From NCBI RefSeq assembly GCF_900005765.1, contig NC_041691.1:1550001-1614000 (forward strand): DNA of 64,000 nucleotides. The letters run 5' to 3'. The stretch comes from Plasmodium relictum. Lineage: Eukaryota > Apicomplexa > Aconoidasida > Haemosporida > Plasmodiidae. The translations under genes and the position numbers were made by a program. Below the pieces are notes generated by a model. That model was not told where the DNA came from and did no database searches. It saw only the letters and a program-made list of their open reading frames with translations. Below are positions 22,413 through 33,292 of this stretch, one piece after another (within the stretch, counting starts at the first letter, position 1; every line of letters starts with the position of its first letter).

Positions 22413-25075
22413 ATTATTATTTAGCAAATAATTGACATTTTAATGTAAATAAATTATGTCACAGTAAAATATAATAAAATGAAATTATAGCAAGAATATA
22501 ACCTTTTTTTTTAAAATAAATTTTTAGTTACTTCCCCAATTGTTATCAATATTAATTTTATTAACAACTTTATTTGTATTTTAATTTTATCTTTTGAATA
22601 GTTTTAACACAAATATAGAATTAGAAAATGGATTAAAAAATTAGAATCATTATAATCATATTAATCTATTTAAATTTATTATTATTTTTAGTATGAAAGA
22701 ATAAAAATTATTTCAGATTATAAAAAATTTCTTAATTTTTATAAGATTTTATGTTTACATTATTATTAACTACAAAATTTTTTTCAATTTTTATTATATC
22801 ATTTATATGATAAATAACTATATCTGAATATTTATGACTATACGTATGTATCTGTTATTATTTTTTTATGAAAGGTATCTACAAATAGAAACAAGTATAA
22901 AATATATTCAAATATATTTTTAAAAAGAAAAAATAAGAGGAATCATATCTAGATAGAATTATAATATAATAAAAGTATATTAATTAAGAAAATATGAATA
23001 TATGAAATGTTAAGATTTACATATTTAAAGAGTTATTTAAATGTTTTCAGTTAAACATAAATATTTGCTTCATTTTTGATAGAATAATTAGATTTATGAT
23101 TTCTTGTGGTGTATATATATATATAAGTAAAATATATAAATTTTTATTTTTTTAAGAAAATAATGTGAAACAAATATAGATATATTTTTTTTAATTTTTA
23201 TGTATGATTTTTATATATTAAAAATAAAAAAATAAATGTAAATTAATAAATAGAGAACATTAAAAGAATAAAAAAAATAATTTTTTGAATTATAAAATAT
23301 TTCATTGATTAATGAATTACTAAAATATGTGTATATATATATAAAAAAAATTGTATTCTATTTGAGTAATATATTTTTTTTTGTTAATTTTATGCTTCAA
23401 CAATTGCATTTATTTGTTTATATAATAACCAAATTTTGTAATCACAACATTTTTTCAAAAAATATAGAAAATAAAGAAAAGGATAATTCTTTTAAATAAA
23501 AAAATAAATATTGAAATTACTCAACTTTTTTTTTAAGTTGTTTATTTAGCAAACTAAATTAATAAACTTGTATAGATTTATTAATTCGGAAAATTCTTAT
23601 TTCTTAATTTAAAAAAAATTAAAAATTCATATTTCATATGCCCTTATTAATAAAACATGCACAAAAATATAAAATAAAATATATAAGAATATTTATAAAT
23701 TTAAAGTATAATAATGAGCAAAATTAAAGATACAAATATATGTGTATTTACTTATAATTTTTTATTTTTTCCTTATTAAATTAATACAGAAAAAAAAAAA
23801 AGGCTCTTTAAAAGAACACTTAATATAAATTCTAAATAGAATATGAGCTTTTATTTCTAATTGTTTAATATTAGCATATTTTAAATATAACTTTATTATT
23901 TTTTATAATTATTTGATTGAAATAAAAATATAAACCTTTTAAAAAACTCTCCATCATATTATAAATTAAAGAAAAAAAGCTGTATAGAAGTTATTCTTTT
24001 AATAATAAAAAAAAAAGTTATCTCTAATATTTAAAAGAATTTATATTATAATTTAAAAAAATATTATGTTAAAAGAATTACTTTTAAAAATTTTTTTCTC
24101 CTTATAAATATTTATATTCTTAAAAGGAAAAAAAAAAAATTTCTAATGACTTTATAATTTTATTTAAAATAACTCAAAGGATAGTTCTAATACAACTCAA
24201 TTACACAATTTTTTATATAAAAGATGGTATTAAAAAAAATATATATATCATTTTAATATTATTGTTTTTATTTATTAAATTATTAAATATTCATTATTTT
24301 TATTTTATTTTTTTTTTTCTTAAAAATTAAAATTTAAATATGAATTATTTATAAGAATATAGCTTTATTTTTTAAATTTTAAATAATATAATAATAGTAG
24401 TAATTCATAATGTAACTAGATACTGTTAAGTAAAAAATAAGATTTTCACATAATAAAATGATTAATAACATTTCTATTTATAAAATTTTATATATGAATA
24501 TATAGTTACCATTAATTTTTATAGATTAATCAATAAAAAAAAAATTATAAAAAATTTTTTTTTAAAAATATTTTTAATAATACTTAAATACCCTTTTAAA
24601 AGATTCAAATTTATAAAATAAACAATTTCATTAAAATATTCATATATTTTTTTATTGAATTATTTATTTTCTATATAATAAAATGGCATTATAGTAAAAA
24701 ATGCTTTTGATAAATTTGTACTTGTTCTAAATTAAAAAAAAAATATAAAAAGTATTATATTTACAATAAAAATTCATTAGTAAGTTTCCACTCTTAATTT
24801 AAAAAAATATGTAATTTTAATTATATTGTTTTTTTAAATTAAAAAATAAAATAAAATTTCTTCAGGGTTTTCAAATGTTTAGATAAAAAAAAAAAAAATT
24901 AAAATCAAGAGACTTGATATAATAAATAATTCAAAAAAAATAGAGATTAGTTTGATATTACTTTTTTTTACTAAGATGGAATTGTATGAATAAGTAAAAT
25001 TTACTTTGATTAATCTATTATTAGAAGTATAACTCTTTTAAAATAATTTTTATTAAAACAAAATTTATAGCTAAA

Positions 25076-25473
25076 ATTGGTATTCATAATAATGAATGAA
25101 ATAAGAGATTATAATTTCTGGTAATTATAACGACAGTAAATGGAATAGCCATAATAAGGATTAGTAATATAAGCATTTCAATTATCATAAAAACTCTAGA
25201 AATAATAATAAAAATTAATATTTTTATACAAAAATAATATACTTCTTTTCGATAATCTCATATATATTAAAAAAATATTATTCTCATATTAAAATATTTT
25301 CATTTATTTTATAACCTATAAAAAATACTAAAAAGTTATAGAAATATTTATTTATAATAAATAAAATGAGAGATTGAAAATAAAATATGAAAAATAAAAA
25401 GACTACTATATATCATTATAGAATAAGAAATCTTTTGAACATAAATTTGATATTTATTAAAATAAAAATTCAT
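25076..25473 (-). pseudogene. Possible relic of a small membrane-protein gene (weak)
   Basis: Two minus-strand pieces. 25473-25348 is a 41-codon ORF with a hydrophobic centre (SYSIMIYSSLFIFHILFSI). About 25190-25076 begins after a good acceptor (TTATTTCTAG) and reads MIIEMLILLILIMAIPF, then TVVIITRN, to a stop. A signal-like exon followed by a transmembrane exon is the layout of several Plasmodium multigene families. The pieces do not join in frame, so this is at best a broken copy and may be chance. Confidence 0.15.
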
Positions 25474-26109
25474 AGTTTATAAAATATTACATTATTCAAA
25501 AAAGCTTTTTATATTTCATATTTAAAAGTTTAGTGTAAAGTTCCTTATTAAAATATACGATTTTTTTCTCTTCTTAATAATATATGAAATATCATTATAA
25601 TTTCACTTAATATTAATAGGTTTTTCTATTAGTTTATTAGTTTAAATGTACTAAAATATATGAAATTTTAAATTGATAAAACTATTGTGTGTAATTTAAA
25701 AAGAATTTATTTTTAAATACTTTTTGTTTATTTATTTAAATTCAAAAAAAAAAAAAAAAAAATTATATTCGTTGATTTTTTTCATTTATTTAAACCATCC
25801 ATGAAATATAATAATTACCATAGGCTTTCATTTTTTCTCATTAAGTTGAAAATATAATATATAAATTATTTGTTTTAGTTAGGCATTTACATAATAATAT
25901 ATATATATTTATAAATCATTTTATTTTGTAGAATAAAATCATATGACTAAGATATAGCAAAATTAATTAGTTTTTAAGAAACAATTTGGACTTAATTTTA
26001 ATGTTAATTGAAGTAATTATATAATAGGTATTTCCTTTTAACAAAAAAAAAAAAAAAAATTTTTAAATAACATTTTTTAGTTTATACGCACTTCTTAATT
26101 CCTATAGTA

Positions 26110-26136
26110 TTGTAATTTCTCTAATAGAAATTACAA
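26110..26136. repeat. Perfect 11-bp inverted repeat, 5-nt loop
   Basis: TTGTAATTTCT and AGAAATTACAA surround the loop CTAAT. A third partial copy (GAAAATTACAAT) follows about 15 bases on. It lies about 0.95 kb beyond the stop of the RAP1-like gene. Confidence 0.65.
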
Positions 26137-27080
26137 ATTTTTTTAATGAAAATTACAATAAAAATTTATCCGAATTAATTTTATCTTTTTATATATATAA
26201 ATTTTTATTGAGTAATTCATATTTTTTGGAAAATTAAAAAATTATATTAATAAAAAAAATATAATTAAGACAGTTTTATTATTTTATTATGGCTCTTTCT
26301 TTTTTTAATATACTACATGAACTTTTCTTGATTATAAATACCTATGAATTCCTTTTTTATTCATTAGACAAAAATTAAAAATTTATACAAAAAAAAAAAA
26401 AAAATATAAATTTTTAAGATATATAAAATTTTGAACTAAATTATTAGTTTTTTTTTTCCCTTAAAATTTCCTAATACCATTATATATACCAAAAAAATTG
26501 CAGATATGTAAAAATATATTTTTTATTCAATATTAAAAGTAGAAAATATAATATTATGTGCATATGCTTAAAGTATAATTTACTTTTTAAAAAAATATTA
26601 AAGTGTATAATATTACTTTAATGTAACAAAAAATTTCGTAGAAACTATTTGTAAAAGAACGAATTATATTATTAAATATATTGTAATGATATTTATTAGA
26701 TATAAAATAATTCCAAAAAAAAAAATTAGAAAAAAATTCAAAATAATTATAAAAATCATTTACATCATCTCAATGTCTACCTATCAATGTTTCTATCAAT
26801 TAATCATGCATATATATAATTTTATAATACACTAAAAAATTAAAAGAGAGAGAAAAAAAAAAATTATATATGAAAAATATTTAAATATGAAGATATGGTT
26901 ATAATTGTCACATGATTTTTGTTTCTCAGGTAAAAGGCCAAAAATAATATGATTGGTTAGTTTTATTAGAAAATTTATTTTTCAAAAAATTATTTATGTA
27001 AAACTTTGTGAATTTAAATAATTATTATTTTAGAACAAATACAAATTACTTATGTAAAAAAATTATTTATATATCAAGCA

Positions 27081-29825
27081 TTAATATAGGTAATTAAATA
27101 ATAAATAATTCCTATTCGTGTGATTTTTAAAGCGTAATTCTAATAATTTAGCATAGTCTCTACGAATCTTACTGAAAAATTTCTTTATTTCTGCTTTATA
27201 TTTCTTTTTAATTTTTTGTAATTTTTTTTTCTCTATTCCTTTATTTGAAGATAGTGATACATAATCATCTTTTAATAAGAATGCCATCTCTATTTTCATG
27301 TGAGATAGCATATCTAGTAATTCTTTTTTTTTACTTTCAAAGAAATCATTTACAATTGAAGCCATAGGTGCTTTTTCTAAGTGAACACGAGTATATGGTT
27401 CAATAGAATTTTCACGTTCATCTTGATTACTATTTTTTGATTTTTTTTTCTTATTTTTTTCTAAGACAGAGTTAAAGTGCAAACTAGTCAATGCTGGACG
27501 TCTAGGAACAAGTTTCATAATATTCTTCATTTGTTTATGAATTTTAGATAAAGTTTCATTATAAACAGTTACATTTGCAACACATGTATTATATAAGTTG
27601 ACAAACATTTTAATATAAGTATTAACATTTGATTGTGCTATCAAGTAATTAGGATTCCCTGAAAAGTTTGTACAGATATTCCTTGTTGCATTTTCACTAA
27701 GATTCCTTGTTATTTCTTCTATGTTATTATAAAGAAAACGAATCTTATTAATAGTCTCATCAGGATTTTTTTCTATTTTTCTAAATATTTTTGAAACCAT
27801 GATTTTATTACTAAAACTTAATCCAATTTGAACTAGGTATAATTTTTTTTTCACAATAGAAAGTAATTGTTTTGTAGTTTTTGGTGGAGATATATTATCA
27901 AAAATTAATGATTCAATATGGCAAACTATTGATTTTTCCATAAATTTATTATATTTATTACGAAAATCTTTACTATTTCCAATTGCCTCTTTAATATTTT
28001 TATCTTTAAGAAGTATTGCTAATTTACCTGGGTTTATTAAGCAGAAATTGAAATTATCTAATTTTTTTGCACCTTCTTTTGTTATATTAAATGAACTTGC
28101 CAATGTAATATAATCCAAACCATTTTCATACATAAGAAGATCACTTTCAAATACAGAACTAACTAATGGAAAAATACCAAAAGTACCAATCATAGATCCC
28201 ATACTTGTAGTAGTATTTTGTAAAAGTTGCTGATCAACTCCTAAATTTCTAAAACATTCCGTCGTACTTTGTATACTTTCATTTACTAAATATTTATTAT
28301 TTTTCATTTTTTCTAATTCCTTACTTATAGATTTATAATCATGAAATAATAATCCCTCATAGGGGCACTCTACTAAATGAATTTTTGAAGCTGGACTATC
28401 AGGCTTTGGAATCTTCATTTTTTTTGTTTTATCTTCTTCACTTGATGGTTCTAATGGTACTTTTCCTTTTTTTTTTTTAAAAATGTTGATTTTATCAAGG
28501 AGTTCCATAAATTTACTCTTTTTTTTTGGTATGGAGTCATCATCATCATCTTTAATAGATTCAATACTATAACGTAAAGTTCTAGCTTTTGAAAGCATAT
28601 CATCATCAATTACAGGAATATAATCATATCCTCCTTTTTCAGCATAAGGTTGATGAATTGCTACTGAAGGGAATGTACTACTAAAAAATGAATCTTGTCT
28701 TTTTTTTTCATAAGCAGAACCAGTTTCTCTAAAAGGTAAAAATCCACTATCATCCTCATGGCTCTGTTGTTCATTAGCTTCATCTAAAAGTGAACTAACT
28801 TGTGCAATGTTTTTTAGATTTTGATGGTGTGCAGCATGGTGTGCAGCATGGTCTGTAGCATGGTGTGCAGCATGGTGTGCAGCATGGTGTGCAGCATGGT
28901 CTGTAGAATGGTGTGTAGCATGGTGTGTAGCATGATGTGTAACGTCTTCTGTAGAAACTCCTGAAGAACCACCAACAGATGTATCACCACTAGTGAAATG
29001 TTTTTCAAAAGTATTTTCATCTAATTCCTCTCCGCTATCTGGAGTAAATGGATTTGTACTTTTAGAAGATGCGGTAGTTCTATGAGTTGAATCTCTTGTA
29101 TTTGGTCCTTCTCCTTTACCTGGTGCTCCTGCTTCAACTTGCGTTCCTTTTGTTTCAAATTGTTTTTCTTCTGCTTCAACTTGCGTTCCTTTTGTTTCAA
29201 ATTGTTTTTCTTCTGCTTCAACTTGCGTTCCCTCTGTATCAACTGGTGTTCCTTCTGTATCAACTGGTGTTCCTTCTGTATCAACTGGTGTTCCTTCTGT
29301 ATCAACTGGTGTTTCTTCTGTATCAACTGGTGTTTCTTCTGTTTCAACTGGTGTTTCTTCTGTTTCAACTGGTGTTCCTTCTGTATCAACTGGTGTTCCT
29401 TCTGTATCAACTGGTGTTCCTTCTGTATCAACTGGTGTTCCTTCTGTTTTAACTGGTGTTCCTTCTGTATCAACTAGTGTTCCTTCTGTTTCAACTTGAG
29501 TTCCTCCTGTTTCAACTTGAGTTCCTCCTGTTTCAACAGGTGCTCCTTTTGTTTTTAATTGTTTTCTTCTCCTTTGTTTCCTTTTTTTATTTCCTTGATT
29601 ACCTGAAGAACTATTGGAATTTCTATCTTCTGCATTACTCTCTAAAAATGATTCTTTTGAAAAATATCTTGGTAAATCATCTAAACTAAATTTATTATTT
29701 ACAGGATTCCATGAGTTTCTGTTACTAAATTGTAATTTATTATTATCATTTGTATTTATACTACTAGCCAAATTATAATAAATTAAATGAAAAAGTATTA
29801 TGATATATTCTATGTAAAAAATCAT
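27081..29825 (-). CDS. RAP1: Rhoptry-associated protein 1 (RAP1)-like
   Basis: RAP1 is a rhoptry-bulb protein that forms a complex with RAP2/RAP3 in merozoites. This single-exon gene encodes 914 residues. Residues 1-21 are a signal peptide (IIILFHLIYYNLASS). The N-terminal half is low complexity: a basic patch at 79-93, twenty 7-residue repeats at 95-234, and a His-rich block at 295-334. The C-terminal half (about 482-880) is folded-looking, with six cysteines at 487, 524, 595, 635, 718 and 748 and contexts such as VECPYEGLLFHDYK and FGIFPLVSSVF, ending in Lys-rich helices. The assignment rests on signal peptide, cysteine-bearing C-terminal half and gene order: in P. falciparum, as I recall it, RAP1 lies between the WD gene next to CTP synthase and eIF2-gamma. 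P. falciparum RAP1 is shorter, at about 780 residues. Three GTGCA sites lie within 1 kb upstream. Confidence 0.82.
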   Translation of the reverse strand: MIFYIEYIIILFHLIYYNLASSINTNDNNKLQFSNRNSWNPVNNKFSLDDLPRYFSKESFLESNAEDRNSNSSSGNQGNKKRKQRRRKQLKTKGAPVETGGTQVETGGTQVETEGTLVDTEGTPVKTEGTPVDTEGTPVDTEGTPVDTEGTPVETEETPVETEETPVDTEETPVDTEGTPVDTEGTPVDTEGTPVDTEGTQVEAEEKQFETKGTQVEAEEKQFETKGTQVEAGAPGKGEGPNTRDSTHRTTASSKSTNPFTPDSGEELDENTFEKHFTSGDTSVGGSSGVSTEDVTHHATHHATHHSTDHAAHHAAHHAAHHATDHAAHHAAHHQNLKNIAQVSSLLDEANEQQSHEDDSGFLPFRETGSAYEKKRQDSFFSSTFPSVAIHQPYAEKGGYDYIPVIDDDMLSKARTLRYSIESIKDDDDDSIPKKKSKFMELLDKINIFKKKKGKVPLEPSSEEDKTKKMKIPKPDSPASKIHLVECPYEGLLFHDYKSISKELEKMKNNKYLVNESIQSTTECFRNLGVDQQLLQNTTTSMGSMIGTFGIFPLVSSVFESDLLMYENGLDYITLASSFNITKEGAKKLDNFNFCLINPGKLAILLKDKNIKEAIGNSKDFRNKYNKFMEKSIVCHIESLIFDNISPPKTTKQLLSIVKKKLYLVQIGLSFSNKIMVSKIFRKIEKNPDETINKIRFLYNNIEEITRNLSENATRNICTNFSGNPNYLIAQSNVNTYIKMFVNLYNTCVANVTVYNETLSKIHKQMKNIMKLVPRRPALTSLHFNSVLEKNKKKKSKNSNQDERENSIEPYTRVHLEKAPMASIVNDFFESKKKELLDMLSHMKIEMAFLLKDDYVSLSSNKGIEKKKLQKIKKKYKAEIKKFFSKIRRDYAKLLELRFKNHTNRNYLLFNYLY
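28824..28943 (-). repeat. His-rich 4-residue repeat in the RAP1-like gene
   Basis: A 12-bp unit coding x-x-His-His (variants AAHH, ATHH, TDHA, STDH) runs ten times over residues 295-334. About half of its residues are histidine. Confidence 0.9.
29124..29543 (-). repeat. Twenty-copy 21-bp (7-residue) repeat in the RAP1-like gene
   Basis: Consensus unit Thr-Pro-Val-Asp-Thr-Glu-Gly, residues 95-234. Variants are TPVETEE, TPVDTEE, TQVETGG and, at the C-terminal end, an alternating pair TQVEAEE/KQFETKG. Because the unit is a multiple of three and lacks stops, other frames on both strands also stay open here; those readings are shadows. Confidence 0.95.
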
Positions 29826-30055
29826 TTTTCCTAAATAAAAAATTTATTGTTGTCTAAAAAATTTATATATATAAATATTTAAATCTTATATGTAAAAACT
29901 AAAAAATAAAAATTAATCATAGCTTTTAGAATAATTAAATGTCAAATAATTAAATACACAAAAAAGGCTTTTAAAATTTTTTATTTTTATTTTTAAAATA
30001 AAATTACTCCTTTATTATTCAACTTTTTAAAAAAATTATATTATATTCCATACAA

Positions 30056-30216
30056 GTGCAAATGTATTTTTATTAGTTTTGAATAAATTATTTATTTATA
30101 CAAATGAATTATATTAATATTGTAAATTTCTTTTCTTTTTTTTTTTTAAATGCATATATATATATGTACATATATATAAATATAAAATATATATATATAT
30201 ATATATCTATATATAC

Positions 30217-30253
<37 letters not shown>

Positions 30254-30762
30254 GATATATATATATATATATACATATATATATGTATACATATATATAT
30301 GTGTATACATATATATATATAAGTATTAATCTTTTTTATTTTTCTTTTGAAAATGAAATATTCCTTTGAACAAGTACAATTCTGCATCTAAGTGCATCTT
30401 TAATAAAATATGTGTGTATTTATAGCATGGATATTTTCATAGTTCTTGAGAGTCACTTTAATATAATTCTTTTTTTTTTTAATTATTTATATATGTTATT
30501 AAGTGCTTTCTTAAAAAAAATGTAATAAAAACATTGCATATATTGTCTTTGTAAAGCACTAAAGACAAGTGATACTTTTTTTTTATTTAAAGATGAAAAC
30601 TACTATTCCAAATTTTTTTTTTTCGTTTACATGAATAATAATTTATTATATATTATTATATTAATCTATACAATTTACAAGTAGACTTTATAATTTTTTA
30701 AATATATCCTATAACATTACTTTTCAATTTTTTTTATCTAAATTATTGTGCCATTTAGTGCA
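30056..30762. promoter_or_regulatory. Cluster of three GTGCA motifs upstream of the RAP1-like gene
   Basis: Exact GTGCA at 30056-30060, 30392-30396 and 30758-30762, i.e. about 230, 570 and 930 bases upstream of the ATG. GTGCA is the core bound by the ApiAP2 factor AP2-I, which activates merozoite invasion genes. The motif needs three G/C bases and is rare in this DNA. Binding here is inference. Confidence 0.4.
30140..30325. repeat. Imperfect (AT)n / TATATACATA block
   Basis: Nearly 190 bases of alternating A/T with interspersed C or G (TATACATATA, TATAGATATA, TATATGTGTATAC). It lies in the probable 5' region of the RAP1-like gene. Open readings through it on both strands are Tyr-Ile repeats and not genes. 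Confidence 0.85.
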
Positions 30763-32722
30763 TGGTATTTTAATAAAGTTATTTTTATTAACACCTTTTT
30801 CGTATTAAAAAAAATTACTCAATAATATATATTTCTCTAAAATCAAGATAATAAAAAATATTTTGAGTAATTGTAAAGATATATTACTTTATATATTTTA
30901 AGTATATGAAAATTATGATAGCAAATAAAACTTATTTTATAATAGTTATCTATAAAAAAAAAACATTTTTCATGTGAAAAAAATGCATTAAATATTTATT
31001 TACATTAATGAATTGGTTTAAGAATTCCCCCATTATATAATCTTTCAAATTTATAAAAATAATCACCTTATTTCAAATCGTATTTAAAAAATATTAAAAA
31101 TGAATATTTCAAAAACCATAATTATTTCAATTTTTCCCAAATCCTAAAAAATCATTCCTAAAATTAATTAAAAATTTATTAATTTTATAAAAAGAACCAT
31201 GGAAATTTTCCAGTATATTCAAATTTTTAAATAATTTCGAAAAATATTGTATCATTATATTAGATAATAAAAAAAAAAGATATATATATATACATGTAAT
31301 TTGTATAAAAATTGATATCTAGAATTATTTTAATAAATATTTAAAAGACATTAATTATTAAAATATTTACGATAAAATAATCAAAGCTAAGCTCTTTCAA
31401 AAACCTACAGATATAAAATTTATATTATATATAAGGTTAGAATTTTAAAGTCAATAATAAAAAATAATTTATTTTTTCTTTTTATTGATACATAACTTAT
31501 GTTACATTTATTCAATTTATTCCACACATATTTATATACATCGCCATAAAATAAATATTAACAAATTACTACTATTTTTCAAAATTAATTACATTGTAAT
31601 AAATAGTATAATTTATTTATTTTGGTTTATATAATTTTAATTTTTTCGTTTTATTTCTATTTTACTTTTTTTTATGTATTTTTATAGATTAAATATAAAA
31701 AATGATATTTAAGAATTTTTCTATTTCATTAATATTATTTTTATAAAAAAATGTATATGTTTTAGAAAAAGGAAACTTTGTATTATTACAAAAGAAATTT
31801 CGTGTCAATATAAATATGTTAAACCTTAAATATCCATTATTATTTTACTTGCATATTTTGTTTAGAATATTATAAAATTTATATAGGGAGAAAATAATGT
31901 GCTACTTTTGATATTACTATATAATTTTTTTTTAATAACTAAATACTATATTTCATATGTTAAAGATATATATTAAGAATAATTATACTTAAATAAAAAA
32001 GGAATGAATTTTATGAAAAAAGTTATTGAAATAAATGTATGTCAATTATTGTTATTCTGTTTTAAATAAATTGTAAAATTTGATCTTAAAAAAAATAATT
32101 AAAAATGAATTAAAATAAATAAGCTTTTATAAATTATATATTTCTATTATTACAATGCAATTTTTTATATTAATATAAAAAAATTTATCTATATAAAAAA
32201 AAATATAAAACTTTTATATTTATTACACTTTTCATCAAATAAACAATTTGAAGTATACCTTTATCAATAAAGTCTATTTATATGTTGAGTGTTATTACAT
32301 TAATTATAATTTATTTTAATCATTTAAAGAGCTTTCTATATGCTTACTAAGTTTTCATAACTTTTATAAATATTTAATATTTTTCTATAATCATTTATTA
32401 AAAAAAAGTATCTATCAACATTTTTTATAAAATATTCTTTATTAAAAAAAACTTTTATTCTAGGATATTTTAGCTACGCTATGATATATATAATCTATGT
32501 TTTTACTTTATATTCATATATTTTTATGAATATAAATAATCATCAAATATTTCACATGCCATTAATATTTCCCATTTAGATTATATTAAAAGGATTTACC
32601 TTCTAAAAAAAGAGAGGAAAAATTAATTGAGAATAATTTATTTATATTCATTACTTTAAATAAAATATCTTGTAATATATACTTTATTATCATTTATATT
32701 TCTTTGCTTTTGTATTATTTAT

Positions 32723-33292
32723 ATGTTTTTAGTAATTATTTTTATTTTAATTTTTTATTTATTTAAAGTAATAAGTTTTACATATAATCTTTATAAATCT
32801 AAAGAGAAAATGCATGTGCAGACATTTCTTTTTAATTTGTGGTGTTATATGTTAAATATCATTTCCGTCAGCAGGTAAAGGATAGTTTATGTTTTATTTT
32901 TAGAATTTTTTTTTTTATGATAAAATATTTATAATATCTTTACCTTAAATATTTACACAACAAATAACATCATTATATAGCATATAATAACAGAAATATA
33001 TCTTTTTTGTTTATTTTATATGTTTAGTCAATTTAAGTATATTATTTTATTTTTATTTATTTATTTTTTTTTTTCCCTATTATTTATATAAACATTTTTC
33101 ATAACAAATAAAAATAGGACAAAACAAAGTTTAAAAAAAAAGTAAGATAAAATAAAATAATATTTTATATTCGACTTATATATATATAGTTTTTAAAAAA
33201 TTTCATTTAATATTAATTTCTTAATGTTGTAAGAATTAAGATCTGATAAAAGAACGCGTGCCTATAGACTCAAATTAGAAAATAAGAAATAA
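32723..33292 (+). CDS. Possible unannotated 75-residue protein with N-terminal hydrophobic segment and basic tail
   Basis: Exons 32723-32874 (ends AGCAG, donor GTAAAG), 33118-33141 (acceptor AAATAG, donor GTAAGA) and 33241-33292 (stop TAA) keep frame and total 76 codons. Residues 1-14 (MFLVIIFILIFYLF) form a signal or anchor. The middle is KEKMHVQTFLFNLWCYMLN. The tail after splicing is RTKQSLKKKSDKRTRAYRLK, followed by LENKK: strongly basic, with unusually G/C-containing codons (AGA-ACG-CGT-GCC) for this region. Signal-like start plus basic tail would suit an apicoplast-targeted small ribosomal protein, but I cannot match a family. A 9-nt alternative exon at 33028-33036 would also keep frame. 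The weak acceptor before exon 3 lowers confidence. No neighbouring gene explains it. Confidence 0.33.

Larger units (their letters stand above)
22413..27080. other. Long convergent intergenic region (4.7 kb)
   Basis: The region lies between the 3' ends of the gene at 21891 (+) and the RAP1-like gene (-), which is unusually long for a tail-to-tail interval in this window. It is AT-rich with many homopolymers. It holds an 11-bp perfect inverted repeat at 26110-26136. It also holds two short minus-strand hydrophobic open segments at 25473-25348 and about 25190-25076 that might be remnants of a small membrane-protein gene. No intact gene, tRNA or rRNA is seen. Confidence 0.55.
29826..32722. other. 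RAP1-like gene upstream region
   Basis: About 2.9 kb of AT-rich DNA upstream of the minus-strand RAP1-like gene. It contains an imperfect (AT)n block at 30140-30325 and GTGCA motifs at 30056, 30392 and 30758. A 23-codon minus-strand upstream ORF near 30387 is probably leader sequence. Beyond 31 kb I see no structure. Confidence 0.6.

Noticed and set aside
23305-23499. Plus-strand 64-codon ORF in the long intergenic gap
   Set aside because: Low-complexity Ile/Phe/Tyr/Lys, no splice signals, no neighbouring exon.
22413-27080. Centromere
   Set aside because: The gap is AT-rich, but it is not visibly more so than neighbouring gaps and shows no obvious centromere-like internal repeats; the conserved gene order also does not place a centromere here, as far as I recall.
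29021-29689. Several long ORFs on both strands over the RAP1 repeats
   Set aside because: The 21-bp unit lacks stops in several frames, so these are repeat artefacts.
30104-30387. Overlapping plus and minus Tyr-Ile ORFs
   Set aside because: Translation of an imperfect (AT)n block.
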